Assembly (NCBI GenBank): GCA_016617495.1
Contig: WYCU01000001.1
Location: 186,001-250,000, forward strand
Direction: 5' to 3'
Source: Azonexaceae bacterium s22
GTDB taxonomy: Bacteria; Pseudomonadota; Gammaproteobacteria; Burkholderiales; Rhodocyclaceae
Length of the DNA: 64,000 bases
Of the stretch, positions 25,124-34,106 are shown one piece after another. The notes beneath the pieces are model-generated. The model saw only the letters and a list, made by a program, of their open reading frames with translations. It had not been told where the DNA came from and did not search any database. Within the stretch, counting starts at the first letter, position 1. Each line of letters begins with the position of its first letter. A program made the translations under genes and the position numbers.

Positions 25124-26002
25124 CTAGCGCAAACGCAGAATCCGGATCGCACCCAGCAAGACCAGCAGCCCAATCGCCGTACCGACGATCCAGTCCGGCA
25201 TCGGGCTCCCGGTCCAGGCCACCAACGCGCCGGCTGCAATGACACCCAAATTGGCCAGCACGTCGTTGGCAGAAAAGATGTAGCTGGCCCGCATGTGCAC
25301 TCCGCCGTGACGGTGCCCGGCGATGAGCCCGAGGCAGACCACATTGGCCGCCAGTGCCAGCAGCGAAATCCCGATCATCGTCATTTCCTGCGGATTGCTC
25401 CCGGCCAAAGCACGGCGCCCCACCTCGGTCAGCATGCCCAAGGCCAGCAGCAACTGCAGGACGCCCGCCAAACGGGCCGCCGACAGCTTGTGCGCGGCGC
25501 TGCGCCCGACCGCATAGAGCGCCACGCCATAGACCGCGGCGTCGGCAAACATGTCGGTACCATCGGCCAGCAGTCCTGCCGAATCGCCCAGCCAACCGGC
25601 GGCGGTTTCGACGAGGAACATCAGCGCATTGATCGCCAGCAAAAGCCACAGCGTCCGCGCTTCCTTGCCGTCCTCCGGGGGAGCCTCAAGCGGCACAAGC
25701 ACGGGGGCCGTTTCCACCCATTGCGCCCCGAAACCGAGCGGTTCCAGCGCCTTGAGGATCGCCTCCGCCTCGCCACCGTGGCAGACCACCAGACGCCGCG
25801 CCGGAAAATCGAATTCCAGGGACACAATATCCCGCCCGGCAAGGCGCAGACGAATCATTTCCCCCTCCGAAGGGCAATCCATCCCGGGAATCCGGAACAC
25901 GGAACGCACATAAGACCGGCCCACGCGCGCCGCGCCGACGTCGGCATCGGGCGCAGCGTGCTTCTCGGCACAAGCGCAGGAACAAGGGTCTTTGCAATTC
26001 AT
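25124..26002 (-). CDS. CDF-like cation transporter with Cys-rich/HMA-like N-terminus
   Basis: Membrane protein of 292 residues. The first ~20 residues are Cys-rich (MNCKDPCSCACAEKHA), then comes an HMA-like domain with GMDCPSEGE, then five or six helices of the cation diffusion facilitator type (GDSAGLLADGTDMFADAAVYG). The usual His of the second metal site is replaced (SANDVLAN). It may export a divalent metal; setting amid cobalamin genes suggests cobalt, but this is inference. No good ribosome site is seen at 26002, so the start is uncertain. Confidence 0.75.
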   Translation of the reverse strand: MNCKDPCSCACAEKHAAPDADVGAARVGRSYVRSVFRIPGMDCPSEGEMIRLRLAGRDIVSLEFDFPARRLVVCHGGEAEAILKALEPLGFGAQWVETAPVLVPLEAPPEDGKEARTLWLLLAINALMFLVETAAGWLGDSAGLLADGTDMFADAAVYGVALYAVGRSAAHKLSAARLAGVLQLLLALGMLTEVGRRALAGSNPQEMTMIGISLLALAANVVCLGLIAGHRHGGVHMRASYIFSANDVLANLGVIAAGALVAWTGSPMPDWIVGTAIGLLVLLGAIRILRLR

Positions 26003-26218
26003 CGAAGTGGGATCGGCAACGCCGCTGCGGTGATCTCCCGCTACTGTACCGCCGAACTCACGCCAATGGCCGTCGCGGTGGCTCACCGCGAGCAATCCGG
26101 ACAAGTGCCCGATTCAGCAACGCCTTGAGCCATTGCACGCCACAAGCTGCCACGGCGCCGCCTCACCCCGAATTGCGCGTCCATGGCTCGGCCACGGCAC
26201 GCGGGCCGCCCGAGGCGT

Positions 26219-27685
26219 TCAACGCCCCGACAAGCACACTGCCAGGCGATCCCAATCCAAGGCCGCGTCCACGGCATCGGCCAGGCGATCCAGATCGGCT
26301 TCGCGGCGGGCGCGGAAATCGACCGGGGTCGTTGCGTCCAGCCCGGCCCAGGCCAGCAGGGCTGCCAGCGCAGCGGGGTGCTCGAACAGGCCGTGGCAGT
26401 AGGTGGCGAAGATTTGCCCATCCGGGGAGATCGCACCGTCGCTGCGGCCATCGGCCAAATGCACGGCGGGCCGGGCGAGGCCGGTGCCGGTGGTGATGCC
26501 CATATGAATTTCGTAGCCGCTCATGGCGGCGGCGCCGGGCAGGGCGAGGTGGCCATGCACGTTGCGTAACTGCTTTTCCGCGGCGAGCGTGGTATCCACC
26601 GCCAGCAATGCAAGCCCGGCCGTGCTGCCGGCCGCGCCTTCCAGCCCCAGCGGGTCGTGCACGGCCTGCCCGAGCATCTGGTAGCCCCCGCACAGGCCAA
26701 CCAGCTTGCCGCCATAACGCAGATGCTTGCGGATCGCGGCTTCCCAGCCCTGCCCGCGCAGCCATTCGAGATCGGCGCGCACGGCCTTGGAGCCGGGGAG
26801 AACGATGAGATCGGCGGGCGGCATGGCCTCACCCGGCCCGACCCAGCGGAAGTCGACTTCGGGATGCAGGCGCAGCGGGTCAAGGTCGTTGTGGTTAGCG
26901 ATGCGCGGCCAGACCGGGGCGACGATTTTGATTTTCGGCCTTTTTTCGGGGTCGACCGCGACAGTGGCAATGGCGTCCTCCGCATCGAGCATCAGCCCAT
27001 GCAAGTAGGGCAGAACCCCGAGCACCGGTTTACCGGTACGCGCCTCCAGCCAGTCCAGCCCCGGCTGGAGCAAGGCGATGTCGCCTCGGAAGCGGTTGAT
27101 GACAAAGCCGCGGACACGCGCCTGCTCGCTCGGCGAAAGCAGTTCCAGCGTACCGACCAGATGGGCGAAAACGCCGCCGCGGTCGATGTCGGCGATGAGG
27201 ATGACCGGACAATCGACCGCTTCGGCAAAGCCCATGTTGGCGATGTCGCGGTCGCGCAGGTTGATTTCGGCGGGCGAGCCGGCGCCTTCGACCAGCACGC
27301 AATCGTAGGCCGCCGTCAGGCGCTGCCAGGATTCGAGCACCGCGCCCATCGCCCGCGGTTTGTAGGCATGGTAGGCCTGGGCGTCGAGGTCCGTGGCCAC
27401 CTTGCCGTGAATGACGATCTGCGCCTTGCAATCGCTCGCCGGCTTCAGCAGCACCGGGTTGAAATCGGTATGCGGCTCGACCCCGCAGGCCAGCGCCTGC
27501 AACGCCTGCGCCCGACCGATCTCGCCGCCATCCACGGTCACCGCCGAATTCAGCGCCATGTTCTGCGGCTTGAAGGGCGCAACGCGCACGCCGCGGCGCT
27601 TGAGCAGGCGCCCGAGCGCCGCAACCAGCGTGGATTTACCGGCATCGGAAGTGGTCCCCTGGACCATCAGGGCGGTAGCGGGCAT
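26219..27685 (-). CDS. cobQ: Cobyric acid synthase CobQ
   Basis: Glutamine-dependent amidotransferase that makes adenosylcobyric acid from the a,c-diamide. It has 488 residues: an N-terminal ATP-binding domain with [10 protein letters not shown] and [10 protein letters not shown], and a C-terminal class I-like glutaminase domain with the nucleophile Cys in GLCGGYQML and histidine in [11 protein letters not shown]. Start at 27685 ([19 protein letters not shown]). A dispersed repeat lies at 26951-26963 in the linker between domains. Confidence 0.95.
   Translation of the reverse strand: MPATALMVQGTTSDAGKSTLVAALGRLLKRRGVRVAPFKPQNMALNSAVTVDGGEIGRAQALQALACGVEPHTDFNPVLLKPASDCKAQIVIHGKVATDLDAQAYHAYKPRAMGAVLESWQRLTAAYDCVLVEGAGSPAEINLRDRDIANMGFAEAVDCPVILIADIDRGGVFAHLVGTLELLSPSEQARVRGFVINRFRGDIALLQPGLDWLEARTGKPVLGVLPYLHGLMLDAEDAIATVAVDPEKRPKIKIVAPVWPRIANHNDLDPLRLHPEVDFRWVGPGEAMPPADLIVLPGSKAVRADLEWLRGQGWEAAIRKHLRYGGKLVGLCGGYQMLGQAVHDPLGLEGAAGSTAGLALLAVDTTLAAEKQLRNVHGHLALPGAAAMSGYEIHMGITTGTGLARPAVHLADGRSDGAISPDGQIFATYCHGLFEHPAALAALLAWAGLDATTPVDFRARREADLDRLADAVDAALDWDRLAVCLSGR
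26951..26963 (+). repeat. dispersed repeat inside cobQ
   Basis: GGCCTTTTTTCGGG directly followed by GTCGACCGCGACA (core). Antisense to cobQ, where it is read as [11 protein letters not shown], in the interdomain linker. Confidence 0.85.
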
Positions 27686-27831
27686 GAGACAGACACCGGG
27701 GGTTGGGGGCACCGATTATCGCACTTGCCCCCACTGCTGGCCTCGCTTAGCATCGGCTCCCCGATTGCAGGGTTTCACACAGGCTTTTCGATGACGCACG
27801 CCCTTCTTCACGCCATCTGCCGGAGTCCGGC

Positions 27832-28767
27832 ATGAGTTCGCCCCGCTGCGATCTGGCGCATCTCGTCAATCCCGCCCCATGGCCGGTGCCGCCGCTGCCC
27901 GGTGCGGTCTGGCACCAGACGCCCGGGGGCGACGATGGCTTGCAGCACGCCGCCGAACACTATTTCGGCACGCCGCACATCCTGCCCGTGGGCGGCACAG
28001 CGGCGGCCACCCGGCTGCTGCCCACCTTGTTGCCGCGCGCCATGGTGGCGCTCGTCGGGGCCAGCAGCGATGCCCACGCCGATGCCTGGACACAGGCCGG
28101 CCACCGGGTTCGCCGCCTGCCGGAAGCGCCGTTGCAACGCGCGCTGGCGGCCGTCACGCCCTATGTGCTGGTGGAAAACCCGCACCCGTTGAGCGCCCAC
28201 TGCCATACCCGCGACGCCTTGCTTGAGATCGCCGGGCAACTGCGCCAGCGCGGCGGCTGGCTGATCGTCGATGAATCGGCCATCGATGCGACACCCGAAG
28301 CCAGCCTGACCCCGCTGGCCGGTCACGAGGCCGCGCCGAACGTCGTCGTGCTGCGCAGCCTGGACCCGTTTTACGGGCTGGCTGGGGCGGGCGTAGCCTT
28401 CATCGCGGCGGCGCCGACGCTGCTGGAAAAGCTTGGCCCGTCCCTCGCCCACTGGCCGATCCCGGCCCCCTCGCGGGCGGCGGCCCGGCTGGCGCTGGCC
28501 GACCGGGACTGGCAAAGCACCACCCGCATCACCTTGCGCCACGCGGCCGAACGCCTCGCGGCCCTGCTCGCCCCCTTGGGCGAAACGCGCAGCATGCCGC
28601 TGTGCGGCGTAGTGAACACGCCGCATGCGCAAGCGCTGGCGGCCCACCTGGCCGCGCGGGGCATCGCCATCGGCGTTTTCGGTGAGCGTTTGCGCTTCGG
28701 CCTGCCGGGCGACGAAGCGGCCTGGACGCAATTGAGCGCCGCCCTGGCCGACTGGAGCGAACGATGA
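27832..28767 (+). CDS. CobD/CobC-like threonine-phosphate decarboxylase homologue lacking the PLP lysine
   Basis: Fold-type I aminotransferase-like protein of 311 residues, matching CobD/CobC in layout: N-terminal LAHLVNPAPWP, central LIVDESAID with the PLP-ring Asp, and LRSLDPFYGLAGAGVAF near 180-197. In active enzymes that last segment reads RSxGKFxGLAG, with the lysine binding PLP; here Lys is replaced (DP). The only lysine in the protein is in LLEKLG. It may be inactive, act as a binding protein, or use another mechanism. Overlaps btuF by 4 bp, so it is cotranscribed with cobalamin uptake. Confidence 0.8.
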   Translation: MSSPRCDLAHLVNPAPWPVPPLPGAVWHQTPGGDDGLQHAAEHYFGTPHILPVGGTAAATRLLPTLLPRAMVALVGASSDAHADAWTQAGHRVRRLPEAPLQRALAAVTPYVLVENPHPLSAHCHTRDALLEIAGQLRQRGGWLIVDESAIDATPEASLTPLAGHEAAPNVVVLRSLDPFYGLAGAGVAFIAAAPTLLEKLGPSLAHWPIPAPSRAAARLALADRDWQSTTRITLRHAAERLAALLAPLGETRSMPLCGVVNTPHAQALAAHLAARGIAIGVFGERLRFGLPGDEAAWTQLSAALADWSER

Positions 28768-29654
28768 AATTGGGCCTTTTTTGGGCGTTGACCGCGACAA
28801 TTGCCTTTTCCGCCCCCGTTCAGGCCCAAATCACGGTGCGCGACGACACCGGACGCGATATTCAACTCAAGGCGCCGGCCAAGCGCATTGTCGCGCTCGC
28901 GCCGCATGTCGCCGAAATGCTCTACGCCGCCGGCGCCGGTGAGCGCATCGTCGGTACCGTCGATTACAGCGACTACCCCCCGGCCGCCACCAAATTGCCG
29001 CGCATCGGCAGCTACGACCGCTTCGATCTGGAAGCGATTGCCGCGTTGCGTCCCGATCTGGTCATCGCCTGGGAAACCGGCAACCCGGCCGCGCAGGTCG
29101 CCCGGCTGAAGGCGCTGGGCCTGACGGTTTACACCACGCAGCCCAATCGTCTCGACGATATTCCCGGGCAGCTTGAACGCCTCGGTCGTCTGGCCGGCAC
29201 CTCGACCACCGCCGATGCGGCCGCCACCGCCTTCCGCCAGCGCCTGGAAAAATTGCGCAGCACCTACGGCACCCGCCCGCCCGTGCGGGTGTTCTACCAG
29301 ATCTGGATCAATCCGCTGATGACCGTCGGCGGGCCGCAGATCATCACCGATGCGATTCGCGTCTGCGGCGGCGAAAACGTCTTCGGCGACCTCAAGCAGA
29401 TGGCGCCAGTGGTCAGCGTGGAAGGCGTGCTGGCGGCCAATCCGGAGGCCATCGTCGCCACCGGCATGGGCGACGCGCGCCCGGACTGGCTGAACGACTG
29501 GGCCAAATGGCCGCGCTTGCTGGCCGCCCAGCGCGGCAACCTCTTCCACATCAATCCGGACATCATGCAGCGCCACACGCCACGCATCCTCGACGGCGCG
29601 GAGAAACTTTGCAACGATCTGGAGGTCGCACGAAGCCGCCGCCCTGCCCGATAA
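28764..29654 (+). CDS. btuF: Cobalamin-binding periplasmic protein BtuF-like
   Basis: ABC-type substrate-binding protein of 296 residues, class III fold: N-lobe KRIVALAPHVAEMLYAAGAGERIVGT, C-lobe with GGENVFGDLKQMAPVVSVE. Closest by motif to BtuF (vitamin B12). Signal peptide MKLGLFWALTATIAFSAPVQA, mostly encoded by a dispersed repeat. No BtuC or BtuD gene is adjacent, so the permease must be elsewhere. Starts within the end of the CobD-like gene. Confidence 0.88.
   Translation: MKLGLFWALTATIAFSAPVQAQITVRDDTGRDIQLKAPAKRIVALAPHVAEMLYAAGAGERIVGTVDYSDYPPAATKLPRIGSYDRFDLEAIAALRPDLVIAWETGNPAAQVARLKALGLTVYTTQPNRLDDIPGQLERLGRLAGTSTTADAAATAFRQRLEKLRSTYGTRPPVRVFYQIWINPLMTVGGPQIITDAIRVCGGENVFGDLKQMAPVVSVEGVLAANPEAIVATGMGDARPDWLNDWAKWPRLLAAQRGNLFHINPDIMQRHTPRILDGAEKLCNDLEVARSRRPAR
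28771..28802 (+). repeat. dispersed repeat encoding the btuF signal peptide
   Basis: GGGCCTTTTTTGGGC followed by GTTGACCGCGACAATT (core 28787-28802). It is read as GLFWALTATIA from the third codon onward. Confidence 0.9.
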
Positions 29655-29659
29655 ATCCC

Positions 29660-30454
29660 ATGCCCCGCCTGCCCCAACGCATCGTCTGCCTGACCACCGA
29701 AACCGTCGAAGTCCTTTATGCCCTCGGCGAACAGGACCGCATCGCCGGCATTTCCGGCTACACCGTCCGCCCGCCGCAGGCACGCAAGGAAAAGCCCAAG
29801 GTCTATGCCTTCACCAGCGGCGACATCGACAAGATCCTCGCCGTCCGGCCGGATCTGGTGCTGACCTTTTCCGACCTGCAAGCCGACATCGCACGCGATC
29901 TCATCAAGGCCGGCGTGGCCGTCTACGCGTTCAACCAACGCAGCGTGGACGACACGCTGGCCATGATCGAAACGCTCGGGCGCCTGGTCGGTGCCGAAGC
30001 GCGCGCAGAACGTCTGGTCGCCGAACTGGAGGCGCAAATTGCCTACACAGGGGAAATCGCCGCCGAACGCATCGCGCGCACCGGGCATCGGCCCCGCGTC
30101 TATTTCGAGGAGTGGGACGAGCCCAACATCACCGCCGTGCAGTGGGTTTCGGAACTGATCGAAATCGCCGGCGGCGACAACATCTTCGCCGACCGGGCCG
30201 CATCGCCGCTGGCCCGCGACCGCATCCTGGCCGACCCCATGGAAGTCGTTGTCCGGGCACCGGAAATCATCATCGGCTCGTGGTGCGGCAAGCATTTCCG
30301 GCCGGAGCGCATCGCCGCCCGCCCGGGCTGGGAAAAGGTTCCGGCCGTGGTACATGGGCGCATGCATGAAATCAAGTCGGCCATCATCCTCACCCCTGGG
30401 CCGGTGGCGATCAGCGAAGGATTGCCGCTCTTGCTGGAAATTCTTGATGCATGA
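29660..30454 (+). CDS. BtuF-like substrate-binding domain protein without signal peptide
   Basis: Second class III binding-protein fold, 264 residues, only 5 bp after btuF. N-lobe RIVCLTTETVEVLYALGEQDRIAGISGYT; C-lobe with WVSELIEIAGGDNIFAD and GSWCGKHFRPERI. The start MPRLPQRIV leaves no hydrophobic leader, so the protein appears cytosolic. Such orphan proteins are seen next to cobalamin genes; a role in intracellular corrinoid or metal-chelate handling is a guess. The Cys/His in SWCGKHF might bind a ligand. Confidence 0.78.
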   Translation: MPRLPQRIVCLTTETVEVLYALGEQDRIAGISGYTVRPPQARKEKPKVYAFTSGDIDKILAVRPDLVLTFSDLQADIARDLIKAGVAVYAFNQRSVDDTLAMIETLGRLVGAEARAERLVAELEAQIAYTGEIAAERIARTGHRPRVYFEEWDEPNITAVQWVSELIEIAGGDNIFADRAASPLARDRILADPMEVVVRAPEIIIGSWCGKHFRPERIAARPGWEKVPAVVHGRMHEIKSAIILTPGPVAISEGLPLLLEILDA

Positions 30455-30511
30455 AAAAGCCAGCGCCGCCTGGCTGCCTATAATCGGTCCGGTGACCTCT
30501 GGAGACCGACC

Positions 30512-30850
30512 ATGAAACGAAGCCTTTCCGCCCTCGCCCTGACCCTGTTCAGCCTCGGCGCCGCCCCGGCCTTCGCCGCCGATGCCGCGACCACGGCCAT
30601 CCAGGCCATCGGCCAGGTCAACGGCATGGCGCTGGCCTGCCAGCAGCCGGCGATTTCCAGCCGCGCACGCAATGCATTTGCCACCACCGCGCCCAAGACC
30701 CGCGAAAACGGCGAAATCTTCGAGGCGGCAAGCAGCAAAGCCTATCTGGAACAAGGTAAAGGCGCCCCCTGCCCCGACGCGCCCACCTTCTCCCGCCTGC
30801 TGGAAGCCGGCGAACAAGGACTTCAGTCGGCTTTTCGCGCCCCCCGTTAA
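30512..30850 (+). CDS. Secreted protein of unknown function
   Basis: 112 residues with a clear signal peptide (MKRSLSALALTLFSLGAAPAFAADA). The mature part contains two cysteines (LACQQ and GAPCPD) that could form a disulfide and is otherwise helical and Ala-rich. I recognise no family. GGAG lies upstream of the ATG. It sits between the cobalamin genes and the SAM-II-controlled metX with 57 bp on its 5' side. Confidence 0.75.
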   Translation: MKRSLSALALTLFSLGAAPAFAADAATTAIQAIGQVNGMALACQQPAISSRARNAFATTAPKTRENGEIFEAASSKAYLEQGKGAPCPDAPTFSRLLEAGEQGLQSAFRAPR

Positions 30851-30892
30851 AGACCAGCGGAGGCCTGAATTTACGGTACAGCCGGCGCCACA

Positions 30893-30921
30893 TTGACTTT
30901 TGGGCGACCACTCGGTATTGT
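30893..30921 (+). promoter_or_regulatory. sigma70-type promoter of metX-metW
   Basis: TTGACT (30893-30898) and TATTGT (30916-30921) are 17 bp apart. Transcription would begin near 30928, just before the SAM-II aptamer. Confidence 0.65.
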
Positions 30922-30942
30922 CGAAAAATCAGCCGGACAACC

Positions 30943-31000
30943 GGCGGCGCCGATTTGAGCTCTGATTGCGGGCGCCTATAAATGCAGCTAAAACGGGAAC
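30943..31000 (+). ncRNA. SAM-II riboswitch upstream of metX
   Basis: Stem P1 GGCGCC (30946-30951) pairs with GGCGCC (30971-30976). The loop CGATTTGAGCTCTGATTGCG and downstream CTATAAATGCAGCTAAAACG match the SAM-II consensus. Pseudoknot TTTGAGCT (30955-30962) with AGCTAAAA (30986-30993). A terminator hairpin follows, so SAM should reduce metX transcription. Confidence 0.92.
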
Positions 31001-31001
31001 C

Positions 31002-31043
31002 GCCCAGTTCGCGTTTTTTGGCCAACTGGGCTTTTTGTTTTTT
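31002..31043 (+). terminator. Terminator of the SAM-II leader
   Basis: GCCCAGTT (31002-31009) pairs with AACTGGGC (31024-31031) across a 14-nt loop, followed by TTTTTGTTTTTT, ending 10 bp before the metX start. Confidence 0.88.
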
Positions 31044-31052
31044 GGATACAGC

Positions 31053-32183
31053 ATGCCAGGACAATCCGTCGGCGTCGTTCAATCGCAACGCGCCCATTTC
31101 GACCAAGCGCTGACCCTGCGGAGCGGCGGCGTCTTGCCGGCCTTCGATCTCGTCTATGAGACCTACGGCACGCTCAACGCTGCCAAATCGAACGCCATCC
31201 TCGTCTGCCATGCCCTTTCCGGCCACCATCACGTCGCCGGCCATTACGCCGACGCGCCGGAGAACATCGGCTGGTGGGACAACATCGTCGGCCCCGGCCG
31301 GCCGCTCGACACCGACCGTTACTTCATCGTCGGGCTCAACAACCTCGGCGGGTGCCACGGATCGACCGGCCCCTCGTCGATCAATCCGGCCACCGGCAAA
31401 CCGTGGGGCGCGGATTTCCCGATCATCGCCGTCAGCGATTGGGTCGAAGCGCAGGCACTCCTGGCCGACCGGCTGGGCATCGACGCCTGGGCTGCCGTCA
31501 TCGGCGGCAGCCTCGGCGGCATGCAGGCGCTGCGCTGGACGATCAGCCAGCCGCAGCGTGTGCGCAACGCCATCATCATCGCCTCGGCCCCCAAGCTGTC
31601 GGCACAGAACATCGCCTTCAACGACGTGGCCCGCCAGGCCATCCTGACCGATCCAGATTTCCACGGCGGCAATTACTACGAACACAACACACGCCCGGTT
31701 CGCGGCCTGCGGCTGGCCCGCATGCTCGGCCACATCACCTATCTCTCGGATGACCAGATGGGTGAAAAATTCGGTCGCGAACTGCGCAACGGGTCCTTCG
31801 GCTTCGATTTCGACGTCGAATTCGAGGTCGAATCCTATCTGCGCTATCAGGGCGACAAATTCGCCGGTTATTTCGACGCCAACACCTATCTGCTGATGAC
31901 CAAGGCGCTCGATTATTTCGACCCGGCGCGCCTCGACGGCGGCGATCTGACCAAGGCGCTCGGCCGCACGGATGCGAATACCGGCTTCCTGATTGCCTCA
32001 TTCACCACGGACTGGCGCTTCACGCCAGCGCGCTCACGCGAGATCGTTGCCGCGCTGTTGGCCAACAAGCGCCGCGTGTCCTATGCCGAAATCGACCTCA
32101 ATTTCGGCCACGACTCCTTCCTCATGGAAGACGCCCATTATCACGGCATCGTCGATGCCTTCCTGCGGAACATCACGTTATGA
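31053..32183 (+). CDS. metX: Homoserine O-acyltransferase MetX
   Basis: Alpha/beta-hydrolase acyltransferase that activates homoserine for methionine synthesis; in betaproteobacteria MetX is often a succinyltransferase, so acetyl versus succinyl is left open. 376 residues from [16 protein letters not shown]. Catalytic Ser153 in IGGSLGGMQ, Asp near the end in [11 protein letters not shown], His in [10 protein letters not shown]. Overlaps metW by 4 bp. Confidence 0.95.
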   Translation: MPGQSVGVVQSQRAHFDQALTLRSGGVLPAFDLVYETYGTLNAAKSNAILVCHALSGHHHVAGHYADAPENIGWWDNIVGPGRPLDTDRYFIVGLNNLGGCHGSTGPSSINPATGKPWGADFPIIAVSDWVEAQALLADRLGIDAWAAVIGGSLGGMQALRWTISQPQRVRNAIIIASAPKLSAQNIAFNDVARQAILTDPDFHGGNYYEHNTRPVRGLRLARMLGHITYLSDDQMGEKFGRELRNGSFGFDFDVEFEVESYLRYQGDKFAGYFDANTYLLMTKALDYFDPARLDGGDLTKALGRTDANTGFLIASFTTDWRFTPARSREIVAALLANKRRVSYAEIDLNFGHDSFLMEDAHYHGIVDAFLRNITL

Positions 32184-32791
32184 CGCACACGCTGGGACGC
32201 CCCGATTTCGACGTCATCGCCGGCTGGATTCAGCCCGGACATCGCGTGCTCGACCTCGGCTGCGGTGACGGCACACTGCTCAAGCATCTGATCGAGACGC
32301 GCGGCGTGCAGGGCGTTGGCGTCGAAATTGCCGACGCCAACGTGCTGGCCGCCATTCGCAATGGCATCGATGTGGTCCAGGGCAACCTGGAACGCGGACT
32401 CGATGTGTTCGCCGATCAGGCTTTCGACCACGTCGTGCTCTCCCGCACCCTGCAGACGGTGCGCCACACCGAGGGCATCCTGCGCGAGATGCTGCGCGTG
32501 GGGCGCGAGGCCGTCGTTTCCTTCCCCAATTTCGCTTACTGGAAGAACCTGCGTTCGGTTCTCGACGGGCGGATGCCGGTTTCCGAAGACCTCCCCTACC
32601 AGTGGTACGACTCGCCCAATGTGCGTTTCTTCACCCTGCTTGATTTTGAAGCGCTTTGCCAACAGATGGGCCTGGTGGTCCGCGAACGCCGTGTGCTCGA
32701 CGAGCAAGGCAATCCCGTCGAATCGAACGACGAAAAGGATCTCAATTTCCTGGGCAGCCTCGCGGTCTTCCGCCTGACGCAACCGGCCTGA
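32180..32791 (+). CDS. metW: MetW, methionine biosynthesis methyltransferase-like protein
   Basis: 203 residues with a class I SAM-dependent methyltransferase fold: motif [10 protein letters not shown], later [17 protein letters not shown] and [11 protein letters not shown], all typical of MetW. MetW is regularly coded directly after metX and is needed for MetX activity in several proteobacteria. The stop overlaps the next start (TGATG). Confidence 0.93.
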   Translation: MTHTLGRPDFDVIAGWIQPGHRVLDLGCGDGTLLKHLIETRGVQGVGVEIADANVLAAIRNGIDVVQGNLERGLDVFADQAFDHVVLSRTLQTVRHTEGILREMLRVGREAVVSFPNFAYWKNLRSVLDGRMPVSEDLPYQWYDSPNVRFFTLLDFEALCQQMGLVVRERRVLDEQGNPVESNDEKDLNFLGSLAVFRLTQPA

Positions 32792-34056
32792 TGCCCGCCT
32801 GGCTTTCCGCGCTGCTCACCCGGAAGATGCTGATCTGCATCTTCACCGGGTTTTCCTCGGGCCTGCCGCTGTACCTGCTGCTCAACCTGCTCCCGGCCTG
32901 GTTGCGCAGCGAAGGCGTGAATCTCAAGACCATCGGGTTTTTCGCGCTGATCCAGTTCCCCTACACCTGGAAATTCCTCTGGTCGCCGCTGCTTGATCGT
33001 TTTGCCCTGCCCGGACTGGGACGCCGCCGTGGCTGGATGCTCGCCACGCAGCTCGGTCTGCTGCTCACCATCGGCGCGCTGGGCGGCCAGCATCCGCAAG
33101 AGAACATCTGGCCCATCCTGTGGCTGGCCACCTTGCTTTCGTTCCTTTCCGCCACGCAGGACATTGCCGTCGATGCCTTCCGCCGCGAAATCCTGCGCGA
33201 CGAGGAACTGGGGCTGGGCAATGCGGTGCACGTCAATGCCTACCGCATTGCCGGCCTCATTCCCGGTTCGCTTTCCCTGATCCTCGCCGACCGCCTGCCC
33301 TGGGATCAGGTGTTCTGGATCACCGGCGCATTCATGCTGCCCGGCATGGCCATGGCCTGGCTGGTCAGCGAACCCGCCGTCAAAGGCGCCCCGAAGACAC
33401 TGCGGGCTGCGGTGACCGAACCTTTCGAGGAATTCATCGGGCGTCAGGGCTGGCAGGGAGCCTTGCTGGTCCTCGCTTTCATTTTTCTCTACAAGCTGGG
33501 CGATAGCCTATGCACCGCCCTGGCCACGCCGTTCTATCTGGACATGGGCTTCACCAAGACGGACATCGGACTGATCGCCAAGCATGCCGGCCTCTGGCCC
33601 GCCGTCATCGGCGCGCTACTCGGCGGCCTGTGGATGGTGCGCCTGGGCATCAACCGGGCACTCTGGCTGTTTGGGGTCGTGCAACTGGTCTCGATTTTCG
33701 GCTTTGCATGGCTGGCCACACAGGGCCCCTTCAGCGAGATTGGCGGCACGGAACGCATCGCGCTGGCCTTGGTGATCGGTCTCGAAGCCCTGGGGGTCGG
33801 TTTGGGCACGGCGGCCTTCGTGGCCTTCATTGCCCGCACGACGCATCCCGCCTACACGGCCACGCAGATGGCCTTGTTCACCAGCCTGGCGGCCGTCCCG
33901 CGCACCTTCATCAACGCTTCCGCGGGGTGGCTGGTGGAATCGCTGGGCTGGCTGAATTTTTTCTGGTTATGCGCGGCGCTCGCCGTACCCGGCATGGTCC
34001 TGCTGCTCAAGGTCGCCCCTTGGCAGGGCGAAACAGCGGCAGAAACGAAGGTCTGA
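32791..34056 (+). CDS. ampG: AmpG-family MFS permease
   Basis: Major facilitator protein of 421 residues with about 12-14 hydrophobic helices. Signatures of AmpG: FTGFSSGLPLYLLLNLLPAWLRSEG at the N-terminus, YTWKFLWSPLLDRF, SATQDIAVDAFRRE. AmpG imports GlcNAc-anhydromuropeptides for cell-wall recycling; a different but related substrate cannot be excluded. Coupled to metW by a one-base overlap. Confidence 0.87.
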   Translation: MPAWLSALLTRKMLICIFTGFSSGLPLYLLLNLLPAWLRSEGVNLKTIGFFALIQFPYTWKFLWSPLLDRFALPGLGRRRGWMLATQLGLLLTIGALGGQHPQENIWPILWLATLLSFLSATQDIAVDAFRREILRDEELGLGNAVHVNAYRIAGLIPGSLSLILADRLPWDQVFWITGAFMLPGMAMAWLVSEPAVKGAPKTLRAAVTEPFEEFIGRQGWQGALLVLAFIFLYKLGDSLCTALATPFYLDMGFTKTDIGLIAKHAGLWPAVIGALLGGLWMVRLGINRALWLFGVVQLVSIFGFAWLATQGPFSEIGGTERIALALVIGLEALGVGLGTAAFVAFIARTTHPAYTATQMALFTSLAAVPRTFINASAGWLVESLGWLNFFWLCAALAVPGMVLLLKVAPWQGETAAETKV

Positions 34057-34091
34057 AAGTAAAACCGCCCTGCGGGAGCATCCCCAGGGCG

Positions 34092-34106
34092 ATTGTCGCG
34101 GTCAAC
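34092..34106 (-). repeat. dispersed repeat at the 3' end of yqjK
   Basis: Minus-strand GTTGACCGCGACAAT overlaps the yqjK stop codon. This is the only copy in which I see no T-run upstream of the core. A CGCCCTG...CAGGGCG hairpin lies beside it (34067-34092). Confidence 0.75.

Noticed and set aside
25990-26110. Possible second cobalamin riboswitch on the plus strand (CCCGCTACTGTACCG and GGGATCGGCAACGCCGCTGCGGTGA).
   Set aside because: It has a partial match to the ACTGTA segment but no B12 box, and no plus-strand gene follows before 27832. The region is better seen as leader of the minus-strand transporter.
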